The translations under genes and the position numbers were made by a program. Source: Vibrio marisflavi CECT 7928 (GTDB lineage Bacteria > Pseudomonadota > Gammaproteobacteria > Enterobacterales > Vibrionaceae). Taken from it: a stretch of DNA of 64,000 nucleotides. The number at the start of each line of letters is the position of its first letter. Within the stretch, counting starts at the first letter, position 1. Of the stretch, positions 47,216-58,104 are shown piece by piece. The stretch covers positions 1,488,001 to 1,552,000 of the forward strand of contig NZ_CAKLDM010000002.1 in NCBI RefSeq assembly GCF_921294215.1. Reading direction: 5' to 3'. The notes below the pieces were generated by a model. The model saw only the letters and a program-made list of their open reading frames with translations. It made no database searches and was not told the DNA's origin.

Positions 47216-48115
47216 TTATCGAGTCAACGACTCTGATTTATGGGGATGATCGCACTTATCACTGACAAGTTTTTGATGAGTCAATCCCCAATCTTTCCAA
47301 ATAGGCTCTACTCCAGAAGGCAGCCAAAGATTTCGGCCCAGTTCCATCCATTGTGAAGGATAGTGGAAGTCACTGCCTTGAGAGGCTAATAGATTGTATT
47401 GTATAGTATAGTCGGCCAAATTGCGCCTTTCTTGTGGAGCCTGCTGCGGTTGTGCTACTTCCATCCCATCTCCAGAAGCATCAACAAATGCTTGAATTAG
47501 GCGCTTTGTCCATTTAGCCGTTAATTTATAGCGACCAGGGTGAGCCAATACTGCTACGCCACCAGCACTATGTATGGCTGCCACCGCTTCTTGCATTGAG
47601 CACCAACTTGGTGGGACATAACCCGGGTTATCGCGAGTAAGGTACTTTTTGAAAACCTGCTGCATGTTTTTGACATAGCCCTTTTCAACTAACCAACGAG
47701 CGAAATGAGCCCGCGTGATCGGAGCGTCTTTAGCAATACTCTGTACTTGGGCAAGCACATCTGTTGCTTTAGTCGCTTTTTGCAGTCGCTCTGCAATTAA
47801 TTCAGCTCGTGCAACCCTGCGTTGTTTCTGCTCTTCGATAAGGCGACTTAAATCAGCATTGTCACTATCGATATTTAGTCCAACAATGTGGATATCCTTG
47901 TTTTGCCACACCGTCGATATCTCTATCCCTTTAATCAACCGAATGGCGAGCTGTTTTTGCTCAATATACTCTTCCGCACAGGCTAAACCCTCAACTGTAT
48001 CATGATCGGTAATTGCCAAAACGTTGATACCAAAGCCAATCGCTCGGTCAATGAGTTCTTCTGGCAATAAATGCCCATCAGAAGCAGTTGTGTGGCTGTG
48101 CAAATCAATTTTCAT
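47216..48115 (-). CDS. PHP-domain 5'-3' exoribonuclease RNase AM (TrpH/YciV)
   Basis: 299 residues. The N-terminal metal-binding motif is [11 protein letters not shown] with His6 and His8; ITDHDTVEG follows, then GIEISTVW and, late, [10 protein letters not shown], which complete the PHP metal sites. The family (E. coli YciV/TrpH) trims 5' ends of rRNA and degrades nucleotide mono-/oligophosphates. It is divergent from the trp leader, so TrpR bound at the shared region could affect it. Confidence 0.92.
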   Translation of the reverse strand: MKIDLHSHTTASDGHLLPEELIDRAIGFGINVLAITDHDTVEGLACAEEYIEQKQLAIRLIKGIEISTVWQNKDIHIVGLNIDSDNADLSRLIEEQKQRRVARAELIAERLQKATKATDVLAQVQSIAKDAPITRAHFARWLVEKGYVKNMQQVFKKYLTRDNPGYVPPSWCSMQEAVAAIHSAGGVAVLAHPGRYKLTAKWTKRLIQAFVDASGDGMEVAQPQQAPQERRNLADYTIQYNLLASQGSDFHYPSQWMELGRNLWLPSGVEPIWKDWGLTHQKLVSDKCDHPHKSESLTR

Positions 48116-48132
48116 AAATTAGCTTTTTTTAG

Positions 48133-48166
48133 TTGACTTTTCTCTCTCGTACTAGTTAACTAGTAC
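48133..48166 (+). promoter_or_regulatory. trp promoter with TrpR operator
   Basis: A -35 TTGACT (48133-48138) and a -10 TTAACT (48156-48161) are spaced by 17 bp. The -10 lies inside the perfect 18-bp palindrome GTACTAGTTAACTAGTAC (48149-48166), which is almost the E. coli trp operator. The overlap means TrpR binding blocks RNA polymerase. Confidence 0.93.
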
Positions 48167-48199
48167 AAAATAAATTTTCACCGAAGCGACGAGCGCTAT

Positions 48200-48331
48200 A
48201 TGTTACAAGAATCTCACTACAATTCGAAATCTAATAATGCCCTTGTAGTGGATAGCACATACGTTATAGCTAATATTGCACGTTGGTGGCGTACTTGGAT
48301 ATTCTCCAAGCGGGTTACTGTATGCTTCTAA
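48200..48331 (+). CDS. trpL: trp leader peptide
   Basis: 43 residues. Tryptophans sit at 29, 30 and 33 in ARWWRTW, the control codons whose slow translation signals low tryptophan. The coding end overlaps the first attenuator strands. It is longer than the 14-residue E. coli leader, in line with leaders described in vibrios. There is no strong ribosome site before the ATG, so an internal start is possible. Confidence 0.85.
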   Translation: MLQESHYNSKSNNALVVDSTYVIANIARWWRTWIFSKRVTVCF

Positions 48332-48378
48332 GAATTTTAGACATTCACAATTAGCCCGCTCTTTCCAGCGGGCTTTTT
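48309..48378 (+). promoter_or_regulatory. trp attenuator
   Basis: The terminator stem AGCCCGCT-CTTTCC-AGCGGGCT (48353-48374) is followed by T tract. The upstream AGCGGG at 48309-48314, just after the Trp codons, can pair with the same CCCGCT strand and prevent the terminator. This is the classic strand 2:3 versus 3:4 switch. Confidence 0.9.
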
Positions 48379-48513
48379 AGTTCTAGGTATTTGCATTATC
48401 AAAGGTTATCCGTTTCATCCCAAAGTATTTGAAAGGCATAACATCTCCTATTTGGGAAGAGAAACAGAGTATGCGAATATGTTCGACAGAAATAATTAAT
48501 ATAAGGAGGTCTT

Positions 48514-50079
48514 GTGAACAAGGCCATTACGATAGAAAGTTTAGGCGAACTTGAAGTAATCAGTACACCAGTGCTGTACTCACAAGATCCAACCAGCCTG
48601 TTTTACACTCTTTGCCACGAGAAAACTGATAGCCTGTTGCTTGAATCTGCAGAAGTGGACTCGAAGGAAGATTTACAGAGCTTGTTACTTGTTGATTCCG
48701 CGGTTCGAATTGTTTGCCATGGTGAAGAAGTGACTTTTTCAGCTCTAAGCGACAACGGACAAAAGTTGATTGAGCATTTAGCGGGAAATGTAAGTGACAG
48801 CATCACTTCTAACTTGAACGCTAACCAATTAGTCTTGAAGTTCGAAAAGCCAAATGTACGACTTGATGAAGACTCTCGCCTACGACAAGCCTCTTCTTTT
48901 GATGCGCTCAGGCTAGTACAACATAGCTTTGATTTAACAGACAAAGACAAGCATGCCATTTTCTTAGGCGGCTTGTTCGCCTATGACTTGGTTGCAAATT
49001 TTGAAGCTATTGGCAATGTCGAATCGAATAGCAAATGCCCAGACTACGTATTTTATGTCGCTGAAACGTTATTAGTGATCGATCACCAAACGAAGACAAA
49101 TCAGCTACAAGCAAGCCTATTTAGTACAGATGAATCTATTCGCAACCAAATTACTCAACGAGTGGAAGAAATCGGCAAGCAATGCTCATCGATTCAATCA
49201 TTGCCAGCGGCAGATAAACTTCCTCAGGTAGACGTTGTAACCAATGTATCTGACGAGGATTTCCGTCAATCAGTGACTGATTTAAAACAGTACGTGGTAA
49301 AGGGTGATATTTTCCAAGTTGTGCCTTCTCGCCGCTTTACACTGCCTTGCCCTTCTCCACTAGCCGCATACAAAGAATTGAAGAAACAGAACCCAAGTCC
49401 TTACATGTTTTACATGCAAGACGAACTATTTACTCTGTTTGGAGCTTCACCTGAAAGTGCGTTGAAATACGAAACGACCAGCAACCAAGTAGAGATCTAT
49501 CCAATCGCAGGAACTCGCCGCAGAGGTAAATATGCCAACGGTGACATTGACTTCGATTTAGATAGCCGTATCGAGCTCGAGCTGCGCTCAGACATGAAAG
49601 AAAATGCAGAACACATGATGTTGGTTGATCTGGCTCGAAACGACGTTGCACGCATATCAAAACCGGGAAGTCGTCACGTAGCGGATTTACTCAAGGTTGA
49701 CCGCTATAGCCATGTAATGCACTTAGTTTCTCGCGTCGTTGGCCAACTAAGAGAAGATCTTGATGCATTGCACGCATACCAAGCCAGCATGAATATGGGG
49801 ACACTAACAGGCGCACCTAAGATTCGCGCCATGCAGCTCATTCGTGACACTGAAAAAACACGCAGAGGAAGTTATGGTGGCGCAGTTGGCTATTTAACTG
49901 GTGAAGGCTCTCTAGATACCTGCATCGTCATTCGTTCAGCTTACGTAGAAGATGGCTTCGCGCACGTTCAAGCAGGCGCTGGCGTCGTTTTTGATTCCGA
50001 TCCTCAAGCTGAAGCAGATGAAACACGTGGCAAAGCTCAAGCTGTAATCAATGCCATCAAAACCGCCCATCAGGAGTAG
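48514..50079 (+). CDS. trpE: anthranilate synthase component I
   Basis: 521 residues. The chorismate-binding domain occupies the C-terminal half, with the QVVPSRRF, PSPYMFYM, IAGTRRRG, ENAEHMMLVDLARND and GTLTGAPKIRAMQ motifs, and ends GAGVVFDSDPQAEADET. A tryptophan-binding LLES segment lies near residue 40. A strong AAGGAGG site precedes the start. With TrpG it makes anthranilate from chorismate and glutamine. Confidence 0.98.
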   Translation: MNKAITIESLGELEVISTPVLYSQDPTSLFYTLCHEKTDSLLLESAEVDSKEDLQSLLLVDSAVRIVCHGEEVTFSALSDNGQKLIEHLAGNVSDSITSNLNANQLVLKFEKPNVRLDEDSRLRQASSFDALRLVQHSFDLTDKDKHAIFLGGLFAYDLVANFEAIGNVESNSKCPDYVFYVAETLLVIDHQTKTNQLQASLFSTDESIRNQITQRVEEIGKQCSSIQSLPAADKLPQVDVVTNVSDEDFRQSVTDLKQYVVKGDIFQVVPSRRFTLPCPSPLAAYKELKKQNPSPYMFYMQDELFTLFGASPESALKYETTSNQVEIYPIAGTRRRGKYANGDIDFDLDSRIELELRSDMKENAEHMMLVDLARNDVARISKPGSRHVADLLKVDRYSHVMHLVSRVVGQLREDLDALHAYQASMNMGTLTGAPKIRAMQLIRDTEKTRRGSYGGAVGYLTGEGSLDTCIVIRSAYVEDGFAHVQAGAGVVFDSDPQAEADETRGKAQAVINAIKTAHQE

Positions 50080-50083
50080 AATC

Positions 50084-50668
50084 ATGGCGAATATTATTTT
50101 TATCGATAACTTCGACTCCTTTACTTATAACTTAGTCGATCAATTTCGTTCACTGGATCACGAAGTCACGATTTATCGTAATAGCATTGATGTTGATACC
50201 ATCGAAAAAGCAGTAGAGTCTTTAGAAAATCCCGTACTACTGTTGTCACCAGGCCCGGGCCAGCCTTCAGAAGCAGGCTGCATGCCTCAGTTGATCAAGC
50301 GCTTGCAAGGTAAAGTCCCAATGATTGGTATTTGTTTAGGCCATCAGGCTATCGTTGAGGCATATGGAGGAACCGTCGAAGGTGCCGGTGATATTGTCCA
50401 TGGCAAGGTGTCTATGATGTCTCATCAATCACACCCTATTTATCAAGGTTTGGCTGACAGTATTGCTATCGCACGATACCATTCTCTGGTCGCAACTAAT
50501 ATTCCTGAATGCTTGACTGTCACCGCTGAAGTCGATGGATTAGTTATGTCTGTGACACATGAAGAACATAAAGTGTGCGGCTTTCAATATCACCCAGAAT
50601 CAATCATGACGACCTACGGTGCAACTCTACTTTCCAATGCTATAAATTGGGCATTAGACAAACAATAA
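50084..50668 (+). CDS. trpG: anthranilate synthase glutamine amidotransferase component
   Basis: 194 residues from ATG 50084, 4 nt after the trpE stop and behind AGGAG. The class I amidotransferase triad is Cys84 (GICLGHQAI), His170 and Glu172 (QYHPES). It is not fused to TrpD, unlike the enterobacterial arrangement. Confidence 0.97.
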   Translation: MANIIFIDNFDSFTYNLVDQFRSLDHEVTIYRNSIDVDTIEKAVESLENPVLLLSPGPGQPSEAGCMPQLIKRLQGKVPMIGICLGHQAIVEAYGGTVEGAGDIVHGKVSMMSHQSHPIYQGLADSIAIARYHSLVATNIPECLTVTAEVDGLVMSVTHEEHKVCGFQYHPESIMTTYGATLLSNAINWALDKQ

Positions 50669-50692
50669 TTTTAAGGTCAGTTGGAGAATACT

Positions 50693-51691
50693 ATGCAAAA
50701 TATTATCGACAAGTTGCTTGAGCAACAGTCACTATCGCAGCAAGAAAGCTCTCAGCTATTTGACTGCATTATCCGTGGTGACTTGGAAGCTGTGCCTATG
50801 ACAGCTGCACTTATCGCCCTTAAGCTTAAAGGTGAAACCCCAGATGAAATTGCTGGAGCTGCAAAAGCGCTAGTCGCCAACGCCACACCATTTCCAGCAA
50901 TTGATTACGATTTCGCTGACATTGTCGGCACCGGAGGAGACGGGCATGACACCATCAATATCTCCACAACCGCTGCTTTTGTTGCGGCTGCATGTGGGCT
51001 AAAAGTCGCCAAGCACGGTAATCGTAGTGTATCAAGCAAGTCTGGCTCTTCGGATTTACTTGCATCATTTGGTATCAACCTGGCTATGACTCCAGAAGAG
51101 ACAAAAAAAGCGGTCGATGATATTGGCGTAGCTTTCTTATTTGCACCTCAATATCATTCTGGTTTTAAACATGCGATGCCTGTTAGACAAGCACTCAAGA
51201 CTAGAACCATTTTCAATATACTTGGTCCACTTATTAACCCTGCACGTCCACCAATTCAGTTAATGGGCGTGTACAGCAAGAAGCTAGTTAAACCTATCTC
51301 AGAAACCATGCTGCAGATGAATAAAAAACGAGCAGCCGTAGTGCACGGTAGCGGGTTAGATGAGGTGGCTATTCACGGTGAAACAACGGTGGCGGAAATC
51401 AAAGACGGCGTGATCCATGAATATGTATTAACACCTGAAGATTTCGGAGTTAAGCGTCATGAATTAGAAGCTATAAAAGGTGGCTTGCCGGAAGAGAACC
51501 GCGAAATCATCACCAATATCTTGACAGGTAAAGGTACGGAAGCTCAAGTGAGTGCCGTTGCGGTGAATGTAGCACTTCTAATGCGCTTATTCGGCCACGA
51601 AGATTTAAAACAAAATACCCAAATGGCTATCGAGGCAATGAATTCAGGAAAAGCTTATGAGCTCGTCCAGCAACTGGCTCATAGAGGTTAA
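50693..51691 (+). CDS. trpD: anthranilate phosphoribosyltransferase
   Basis: 332 residues from ATG 50693, with TTGGAG about 7 nt upstream. GTGGDGHDTINIST binds PRPP, KHGNRSVSSKSGSSD binds anthranilate and pyrophosphate, and FNILGPLINPARP is conserved. It forms phosphoribosyl-anthranilate. Confidence 0.97.
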   Translation: MQNIIDKLLEQQSLSQQESSQLFDCIIRGDLEAVPMTAALIALKLKGETPDEIAGAAKALVANATPFPAIDYDFADIVGTGGDGHDTINISTTAAFVAAACGLKVAKHGNRSVSSKSGSSDLLASFGINLAMTPEETKKAVDDIGVAFLFAPQYHSGFKHAMPVRQALKTRTIFNILGPLINPARPPIQLMGVYSKKLVKPISETMLQMNKKRAAVVHGSGLDEVAIHGETTVAEIKDGVIHEYVLTPEDFGVKRHELEAIKGGLPEENREIITNILTGKGTEAQVSAVAVNVALLMRLFGHEDLKQNTQMAIEAMNSGKAYELVQQLAHRG

Positions 51692-51692
51692 C

Positions 51693-53108
51693 ATGACACA
51701 GCTATCTGAACACGTATCCGTACAAGAAACTCAAATGGCTAAGGTTTTAGTCAAAATCGTTGCAGACAAACGTATTTGGGTTGATGAGCGTAAACTACAG
51801 CAGCCATTGGAATCATTTCAACCTAAATTGGAAAAGTCAGATCGTAGCTTTTATAACGCTCTGTCGACAGGCAAAACAGCCTTCCTTCTCGAGTGTAAAA
51901 AAGCCTCTCCTTCAAAAGGCCTGATTCGAGAAGTATTTGATTTAAACTATATTGCTGGCGTATATAAAAACCATGCTTCTGCAATATCAGTGTTAACCGA
52001 CGAAAAGTACTTCCAAGGTAGCTTCGAGTTTTTGCCAAAAGTCCGCAGCATCGCGACACAACCTGTATTATGCAAAGACTTTATGATAGACCCATACCAA
52101 GTCTATCTGGCTAGGCATTACGGTGCGGATGCCATCTTGCTGATGCTTTCCGTTTTGAATGACGATGAATATACACAACTCGCTGACATTGCTCACTCTT
52201 TAAACATGGGCATTCTGACCGAGATCAGTAACGAAGAAGAGCTTGAGAGAGCAGTTAACCTAGACGCAAAAGTCATTGGTATCAACAATCGCAACCTTCG
52301 CGATCTATCCACTGACCTAAATCGTACTAAAGAGCTAGCGCCTCTTCTTAGAGAAAAAGCTCCTAACACTACCATTATTTCAGAGTCCGGTATTTATACT
52401 CACCAACAAGTACGCGACTTAACTCCTTATGCCAACGGGTTTTTAATTGGCAGTTCACTGATGGCCGAAGATAATCTAGAACTTGCTGTACGCAGGGTGA
52501 TATTGGGTGAAAATAAGGTTTGTGGCCTTACCAATGCAAAGCACGCGAGCAACGCCTATCAAGCTGGCGCGGTATTTGGTGGATTAATTTTTGTAGCAAA
52601 ATCGAAACGCCACGTAGATATTGAAGCGGCAAGGCTAACTATGAGCGGCGCACCGCTTGAATATGTCGGTGTATTCCAAAATCACACGGTAGAACAAGTC
52701 GCAAACACGGCGAACGATCTGGGCTTGAAGGCGGTACAACTGCACGGCGACGAAGACCAACTCTATGTAAATAGCTTGCGTGAGCAACTTAATGTCGACA
52801 TAGAAATATGGAAAGCATATGGAGTGACTGACTCGTTACCTACCTTGCTTGAAGAATACATAGATCGTCATTTGCTAGACACCAAAGTTGGCAATCAATC
52901 AGGTGGTACAGGAGAAACGTTCGATTGGTCATTGTTAGCCAATGAAACGAAAGTTATGCTTGCAGGTGGTCTGTCACCTGAAAATGCTCAACAAGCTTCT
53001 CAGCTAGGATGCTTAGGGCTCGACTTCAATTCGGGTGTGGAATCTGCACCCGGCCAGAAAGATAAAAACAAGCTGCAACAAGCATTTGCGGCCGTTAGAG
53101 ATTATTAA
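51693..53108 (+). CDS. trpCF: bifunctional indole-3-glycerol-phosphate synthase / phosphoribosylanthranilate isomerase
   Basis: 471 residues from ATG 51693, one base after the trpD stop. Residues 1-260 are the TrpC barrel ([37 protein letters not shown]). Residues 265-471 are the TrpF barrel ([37 protein letters not shown]). The fusion matches the enterobacterial and vibrio form. Confidence 0.97.
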   Translation: MTQLSEHVSVQETQMAKVLVKIVADKRIWVDERKLQQPLESFQPKLEKSDRSFYNALSTGKTAFLLECKKASPSKGLIREVFDLNYIAGVYKNHASAISVLTDEKYFQGSFEFLPKVRSIATQPVLCKDFMIDPYQVYLARHYGADAILLMLSVLNDDEYTQLADIAHSLNMGILTEISNEEELERAVNLDAKVIGINNRNLRDLSTDLNRTKELAPLLREKAPNTTIISESGIYTHQQVRDLTPYANGFLIGSSLMAEDNLELAVRRVILGENKVCGLTNAKHASNAYQAGAVFGGLIFVAKSKRHVDIEAARLTMSGAPLEYVGVFQNHTVEQVANTANDLGLKAVQLHGDEDQLYVNSLREQLNVDIEIWKAYGVTDSLPTLLEEYIDRHLLDTKVGNQSGGTGETFDWSLLANETKVMLAGGLSPENAQQASQLGCLGLDFNSGVESAPGQKDKNKLQQAFAAVRDY

Positions 53109-53122
53109 AGGATACAACTATC

Positions 53123-54313
53123 ATGGCTAAACTAGATGCCTATTTTGGTGAGTACGGTGGACAATACGTACCACAAATTCTTGTTCCAGCATTAGAACAG
53201 TTAGAACAAGCTTTTATCGATGCCCAAGAAGATCCAAGCTTCCGTGCAGAGTTTATGTCTCTGCTACAAGAATACGCGGGACGCCCTACAGCCTTAACGT
53301 TAACGCGCAATTTAACCAAAGGCACAAAAACCAAGTTGTACCTAAAACGTGAAGACTTACTACATGGTGGCGCACACAAAACCAACCAAGTGCTAGGTCA
53401 AGCCTTACTAGCAAAGCGCATGGGCAAAAATGAAATTATCGCTGAAACTGGAGCAGGCCAACACGGTGTTGCAACAGCCCTTGCCTGTGCCCTATTAGGA
53501 CTTAAATGTAAAGTCTATATGGGTGCAAAGGACGTTGAACGCCAAAGCCCAAATGTATTTAGAATGAAGCTGATGGGCGCAGAAGTGATTCCTGTACATT
53601 CTGGCTCTTCCACGCTAAAAGATGCTTGTAACGAAGCGCTACGCGATTGGTCTGCGAGCTATGAGAAGGCGCACTATTTACTTGGTACTGCTGCCGGCCC
53701 ACACCCTTTCCCAACTATCGTTCGTGAATTTCAACGTATGATTGGTGAAGAGACCAAACACCAGATCCTAGCTCGTGAAGGACGCCTGCCGGATGCTGTG
53801 ATTGCTTGTGTTGGTGGCGGCTCAAACGCCATTGGTATGTTCGCTGACTTTATCGAAGAAGAATCAGTTCGCCTCATTGGCGTTGAGCCAGCCGGTAAAG
53901 GTATTGATACTGATCAACACGGCGCACCACTTAAACATGGCACAACGGGCATTTTCTTTGGTATGAAAGCGCCACTTATGCAGGATGAAAATGGACAAAT
54001 CGAAGAATCCTATTCTGTTTCAGCTGGCCTAGATTTTCCGTCTGTTGGCCCACAACATGCGCACTTAAATGCTATTGGCCGCGCCGAATATGACAACGTC
54101 ACTGACGATGAAGCATTGGAAGCTTTCCAAACTTTAGCCAAAAGCGAAGGTATCATACCTGCATTGGAGTCTTCTCACGCACTGGCACACGCATTACGTA
54201 TGGCTAAGCAAAACCCAGACAAAGAACAGTTATTGGTAGTCAACCTATCCGGCCGTGGTGACAAAGATATTTTCACCGTCCACAAAATCCTGGAAGAAAA
54301 AGGAGTTATCTAA
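53123..54313 (+). CDS. trpB: tryptophan synthase beta subunit
   Basis: 396 residues. The PLP lysine is Lys86 in HGGAHKTNQ, with the phosphate-binding [10 protein letters not shown] and the YGGQYVP start. It overlaps trpA by one base (TAATG). It joins indole and serine. Confidence 0.98.
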   Translation: MAKLDAYFGEYGGQYVPQILVPALEQLEQAFIDAQEDPSFRAEFMSLLQEYAGRPTALTLTRNLTKGTKTKLYLKREDLLHGGAHKTNQVLGQALLAKRMGKNEIIAETGAGQHGVATALACALLGLKCKVYMGAKDVERQSPNVFRMKLMGAEVIPVHSGSSTLKDACNEALRDWSASYEKAHYLLGTAAGPHPFPTIVREFQRMIGEETKHQILAREGRLPDAVIACVGGGSNAIGMFADFIEEESVRLIGVEPAGKGIDTDQHGAPLKHGTTGIFFGMKAPLMQDENGQIEESYSVSAGLDFPSVGPQHAHLNAIGRAEYDNVTDDEALEAFQTLAKSEGIIPALESSHALAHALRMAKQNPDKEQLLVVNLSGRGDKDIFTVHKILEEKGVI

Positions 54314-55119
54314 TGGATCGCTATCAAAATCTGTTCAGTCGTTTAGCAGAAAAAAACCAAGGTGCGTTTGTGCCATTTGTGACAGTTGGCGATCCAAACC
54401 CAGAGCAATCTCTAAAGATTATGGAGACTTTGGTTGAATCTGGTGCGGATGCACTAGAGTTAGGGATTCCTTTCTCAGACCCTCTTGCTGATGGCCCAAC
54501 AATTCAAGGTGCCAATATTCGAGCGCTAGCTTCGGATACTACTCCAACTATTTGCTTTGAACTTATTGGCAAAATCAGGGCGAAATATCCTGATCTGCCA
54601 ATTGGACTACTTATGTACGCCAACTTGGTTTATTCAAAAGGTATCGAAAACTTCTACCAACAATGTTCAGAAGCAGGAATCGACTCTGTTTTGATTGCAG
54701 ACGTGCCAACTAACGAAAGCAAAGAGTTTGTTCAGGCAGCAGAAAAACATGGTGTGCACCCAATTTTTATTGCGCCTCCTTCGGCGAGTGATGAAACTCT
54801 AAGTGACGTCGCTAGACTTGGTGGTGGATATACGTATTTACTTTCTCGCTCTGGCGTAACAGGAGCAGAAACTAAAGCGAATATGCCTGTCTCTGATTTG
54901 TTAGATAAGCTGAACCAGTACGATGCTCCACCTTCGCTGCTAGGGTTTGGTATCTCTGAACCATCTCAGGTGAAGCAAGCACTGGAATCTGGTGCAGCAG
55001 GTGCAATTTCAGGCTCAGCAGTAGTCAAGATCATTGAAGCAAATGTAGAAAAACCAGATGAAATGCTAAGTAAGTTAGCTAAGTTTGTTTCTGATATGAA
55101 AGCTGCGACTGTCAAATAA
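54313..55119 (+). CDS. trpA: tryptophan synthase alpha subunit
   Basis: 268 residues. Catalytic Glu49 and Asp60 lie in [19 protein letters not shown]. The [11 protein letters not shown] loop 6 and [10 protein letters not shown] phosphate site are present. It splits indole-glycerol-phosphate and channels indole to TrpB. It is the last gene of the operon. Confidence 0.98.
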   Translation: MDRYQNLFSRLAEKNQGAFVPFVTVGDPNPEQSLKIMETLVESGADALELGIPFSDPLADGPTIQGANIRALASDTTPTICFELIGKIRAKYPDLPIGLLMYANLVYSKGIENFYQQCSEAGIDSVLIADVPTNESKEFVQAAEKHGVHPIFIAPPSASDETLSDVARLGGGYTYLLSRSGVTGAETKANMPVSDLLDKLNQYDAPPSLLGFGISEPSQVKQALESGAAGAISGSAVVKIIEANVEKPDEMLSKLAKFVSDMKAATVK

Positions 55120-55125
55120 TTTTTA

Positions 55126-55166
55126 AATATTGCCTTTAGTACCAAAACTGAAGGCAATATTACTTT
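55126..55166 (+). terminator. terminator after trpA
   Basis: AATATTGCCTTTAGT pairs with ACTGAAGGCAATATT (one mismatch) and is followed by ACTTTT. It closes the trp operon. Confidence 0.85.
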
Positions 55167-55617
55167 TCATCACTTTGAAAGCCCATCCTACCCTCAAAAA
55201 TACTTAATTGCTTTATAAGATTAATAGTTAAGCACCAATTAATTCACCAAATCCATTGTTGAGGCAGGGTGTTATAATTGCATGACTATTCATTTTGTTT
55301 TCTTCTACCATTTTCAATAACAAATTTTGCACTACACATTGATAGTGTATCAAAAGTTTTCCATTGATCTTTAAGTATATATTTTTGAAAATTATCAATA
55401 TATGCTAAGTTCGGTTCTATTCAGATATGTAGGGACGCACAAAAAACAAACCACATTTGAAGTTTTGGCTGGGTTGTACACCCTCTCACCTAACTACGTC
55501 AAACTTTATAACTAATAAAAGTTCATCAGGGTTAATACGGCATTACTGTTAACAGCAGTGCAATGAAGGACGCTATGTAATAATAGCTTAGGCATACAGA
55601 AGAATAAGGTTAATAAC
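55162..55617. other. luxM upstream region, no gene recognised
   Basis: About 450 bp of AT-rich sequence between the trp terminator and luxM. No frame, operator or RNA structure was recognised with confidence. The luxM start is preceded by AATAAGGTTAATAAC. Confidence 0.5.
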
Positions 55618-56680
55618 ATGGATTACTCGTCTCTATTCAACGAGTTTTTGTGTGCAGACTATAGCACTAACACTACGAAGTACGATTTTTTCAACGCTGT
55701 TAGAAACTACATTTCTTCTAACGGGTGTCACTTTTTCCAAATACTCCTTGTTGCTAGAAGAAAACAAATCGTAGAATTTACGCCAAGTATCTCATCAAAA
55801 AATTTAGCCACAATATTCGAACACCACTCTTATCGCAGCATAGTTGGAAAACCATTCGATGGTAGCAAAGAAGAATACCTGCTGATTGAACAGGTCGCCG
55901 CAAAGCTATATAACAACTAGTTAGAATTTTGGAGCGATTATCTAATATACGATATTAAAACTAACTACAGTGAACTTGCGAGCCTCCCTAAAAGCCCTCT
56001 TCTTCCATTTAATGATGAAATGTATTGCTCGGAAGTTGTAAACGACATTTCGCACGATAAGCGTTTATTTTATACTCTTCACCATGATAAACCCATGCTC
56101 CTAAGAGACGCTATTTATCTTATCAATCTAGAGTTGTTTGTGAAAACATCCAAGTGGTATGAGATGTTAATGTGCATGAACCTATCAAGGTCAGGCAAGC
56201 ATATGATATTAACCGCTCCACTTAAGTATGAATATCCAGTAATCGTTTCTAGCGTCTTGATACAAGGTTGGGATCAACGACACCAATGGCTGAGCTATCA
56301 AGAGTACTTTCAAAGCAATCAGTGGAAGCTTTGCATATCTTATAGTGGCCAGAATATCCTCAATAAATCAGGCATCCTTTCCACCTCGCTAAAAGGCTCT
56401 TACACGAACGTTGAAAGCTTTGAGACTGATTTTCAGGACAAACTTCTCAAAAAAAATCATATTTGTGAACTTTTACGACTAACGGTAAGTGGTACTATTA
56501 GGCAAAAAGTATACTATTTGTATCTAGCACAAAAACATTTAGCGAAAGCCGTGTACGACCTCGGATATGACTTTTGTTTAACAATTATAGAGCAACCATT
56601 CTTATTAAACTATTACGAAAACCTAAATAATAACTCTTACATATCAACCAGTTGTTACCAAATGGACAATACGGGTGATA

Positions 56681-56892
56681 CCAATTCCATTAATTAAGTT
56701 ATCAGGTTAACCCAATCTCTAAAGCAGAGTGAGATAACTCTGCTTTTATCTGAACAGAACTTATTCCAGGCACGACAAAGCTTGTCGACAATATCGCCAT
56801 AGTTTTCAAAACATCGATTTGCGAGTTCGTTTTGACGAAGCCAACTCCACACCTGCTCTATGGGGAATATGGCGGTATATGAATGATACTAA
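56681..56892 (-). mobile_element. truncated IS630-type copy (left end), target of the full copy
   Basis: 212 bp nearly identical to the first ~225 bp of the full copy that follows, but missing about 13 bp near 56862. It begins CCAATTCCATTAATT after the target TA of luxM and stops where the full copy begins at a TA. This fits insertion of one copy into another, followed by loss of the remainder. Confidence 0.85.
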
Positions 56893-56894
56893 TA

Positions 56895-57980
56895 CCAATT
56901 CCATTAATTAAGTTATCAGGTCAACCCAATCTCTAAAGCAGAGTGAGATAACTCTGCTTTTATCTGAACAGAACTTATTCCAGGCACGACAAAGCTTGTC
57001 GACAATATCGCCATAGTTTTCAAAGCATCGATTTGCGAGTTCGTTTTGACGAAGCCAACTCCACACCTGCTCTATTGGGTTCAGTTCCGGGGAATATGGC
57101 GGTATATGAATGATACTAAGGTTGTCAAAATCATCTGCAAGATAGCTTTGGTGCCAACTCGCTTGATCCATAATGACAACAGAGTGCTTACCTGATGGTG
57201 TGGCATGTGAGATAAGCCGAAGTTGCTCCTTCATTGCCTCCATATTACTAACAGGCACAACAACGGCTTCCGCATCACCAGTGGTAACGCATACGGCTCC
57301 AAACAAGTATGCATATTCAAATTGCTGCTGTTGTACCGCCCTCGGACGAGTGCCCTTGGGAGCCCATATTCGGGTTGTCGTGTTGCGCTGACCAAACCTG
57401 GCCTCATCTTGAAACCATATTTGAACATTTTTTAGTGCGACATGCCCGGGGATCTTAAGGATCGTTTCTATTGGGAATTTTTTTAAAAGCTTCTTGAACT
57501 TCTATTGATTGCTTAGGGTGCTTGGAGCGAGTCGTAATCCAACTCAAGCCAATATCATGTAGCAGGCGATATATCCCTGACTGTTGATAGGTAATACCAA
57601 AATTGCTTTCTATAAAGAGGCCGATCTCCCTTGCCTGAAGGCGGCCACCATCAGCATTAACAGCATGTTCGGTGACATATTCTTTGAGTTGTTGCCTTTG
57701 TTCTTCGGTTAAGCGGTGAGGCCTCCCTGAATGACGCTTTTCTTGCAGTCCTTCAAGGCCGTGATCGAGATAAGCCTTAACCCATTTGTTAACGCTAACT
57801 CTGCTGACTTTGAGGAATTTAGCGATCTCCGTACGGCTTTTACCATCAACAAAGTGGGAAACAGCAAGGTAACGTATTCTAAGCCGAGCGTTAGACGTGG
57901 AGTTGATAAGGCTGGGGAAATCGTGCTTCATGAGGGCTCCTTCAAGAGCTCTCATTAGATCATAAAATTAATGGAATTGG
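56895..57980 (-). mobile_element. IS630-type insertion sequence in luxM
   Basis: 1086 bp between TA dinucleotides, with terminal inverted repeats CCAATTCCATTAATT / AATTAATGGAATTGG (small central mismatch). TA target use and the transposase type define IS630/Tc1-mariner. It is complete in outline. Confidence 0.9.
56908..57931 (-). CDS. IS630-family transposase read through a -1 frameshift
   Basis: The first frame (from ATG 57931, about 158 residues) has the helix-turn-helix KSRTEIAKFLKVSRVSVNKW and an RPHRLTEEQ linker, and stops at 57455. At 57478-57484 the minus strand holds TTTTAAAAAAA. A -1 slip there joins the second frame, reading IWFQDEARFGQRNTTT, then VIMDQASWH and PPYSPELNPIEQVWSW, the three catalytic Asp/Asp/Glu motifs. 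Programmed frameshifting is common in IS630 elements; a chance A-run error cannot be excluded. Confidence 0.82.
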
Positions 57981-58104
57981 TATGATTTGATGTACAAAGG
58001 ACTTTGGAATACTAAAGTTCTTCTTCAGTCTTTGCAGTCATGTACATTTAGTCAGTACAAAGAAAAAGCTAATGATATTAAACGAAAAGTTGCAGTAGAG
58101 CTTT

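Noticed and set aside
55618..56697. Two separate small genes of 100 and 225 codons before the IS
   Set aside because: They are in the same frame across one TAG, and both parts read as LuxM; they are one broken gene.
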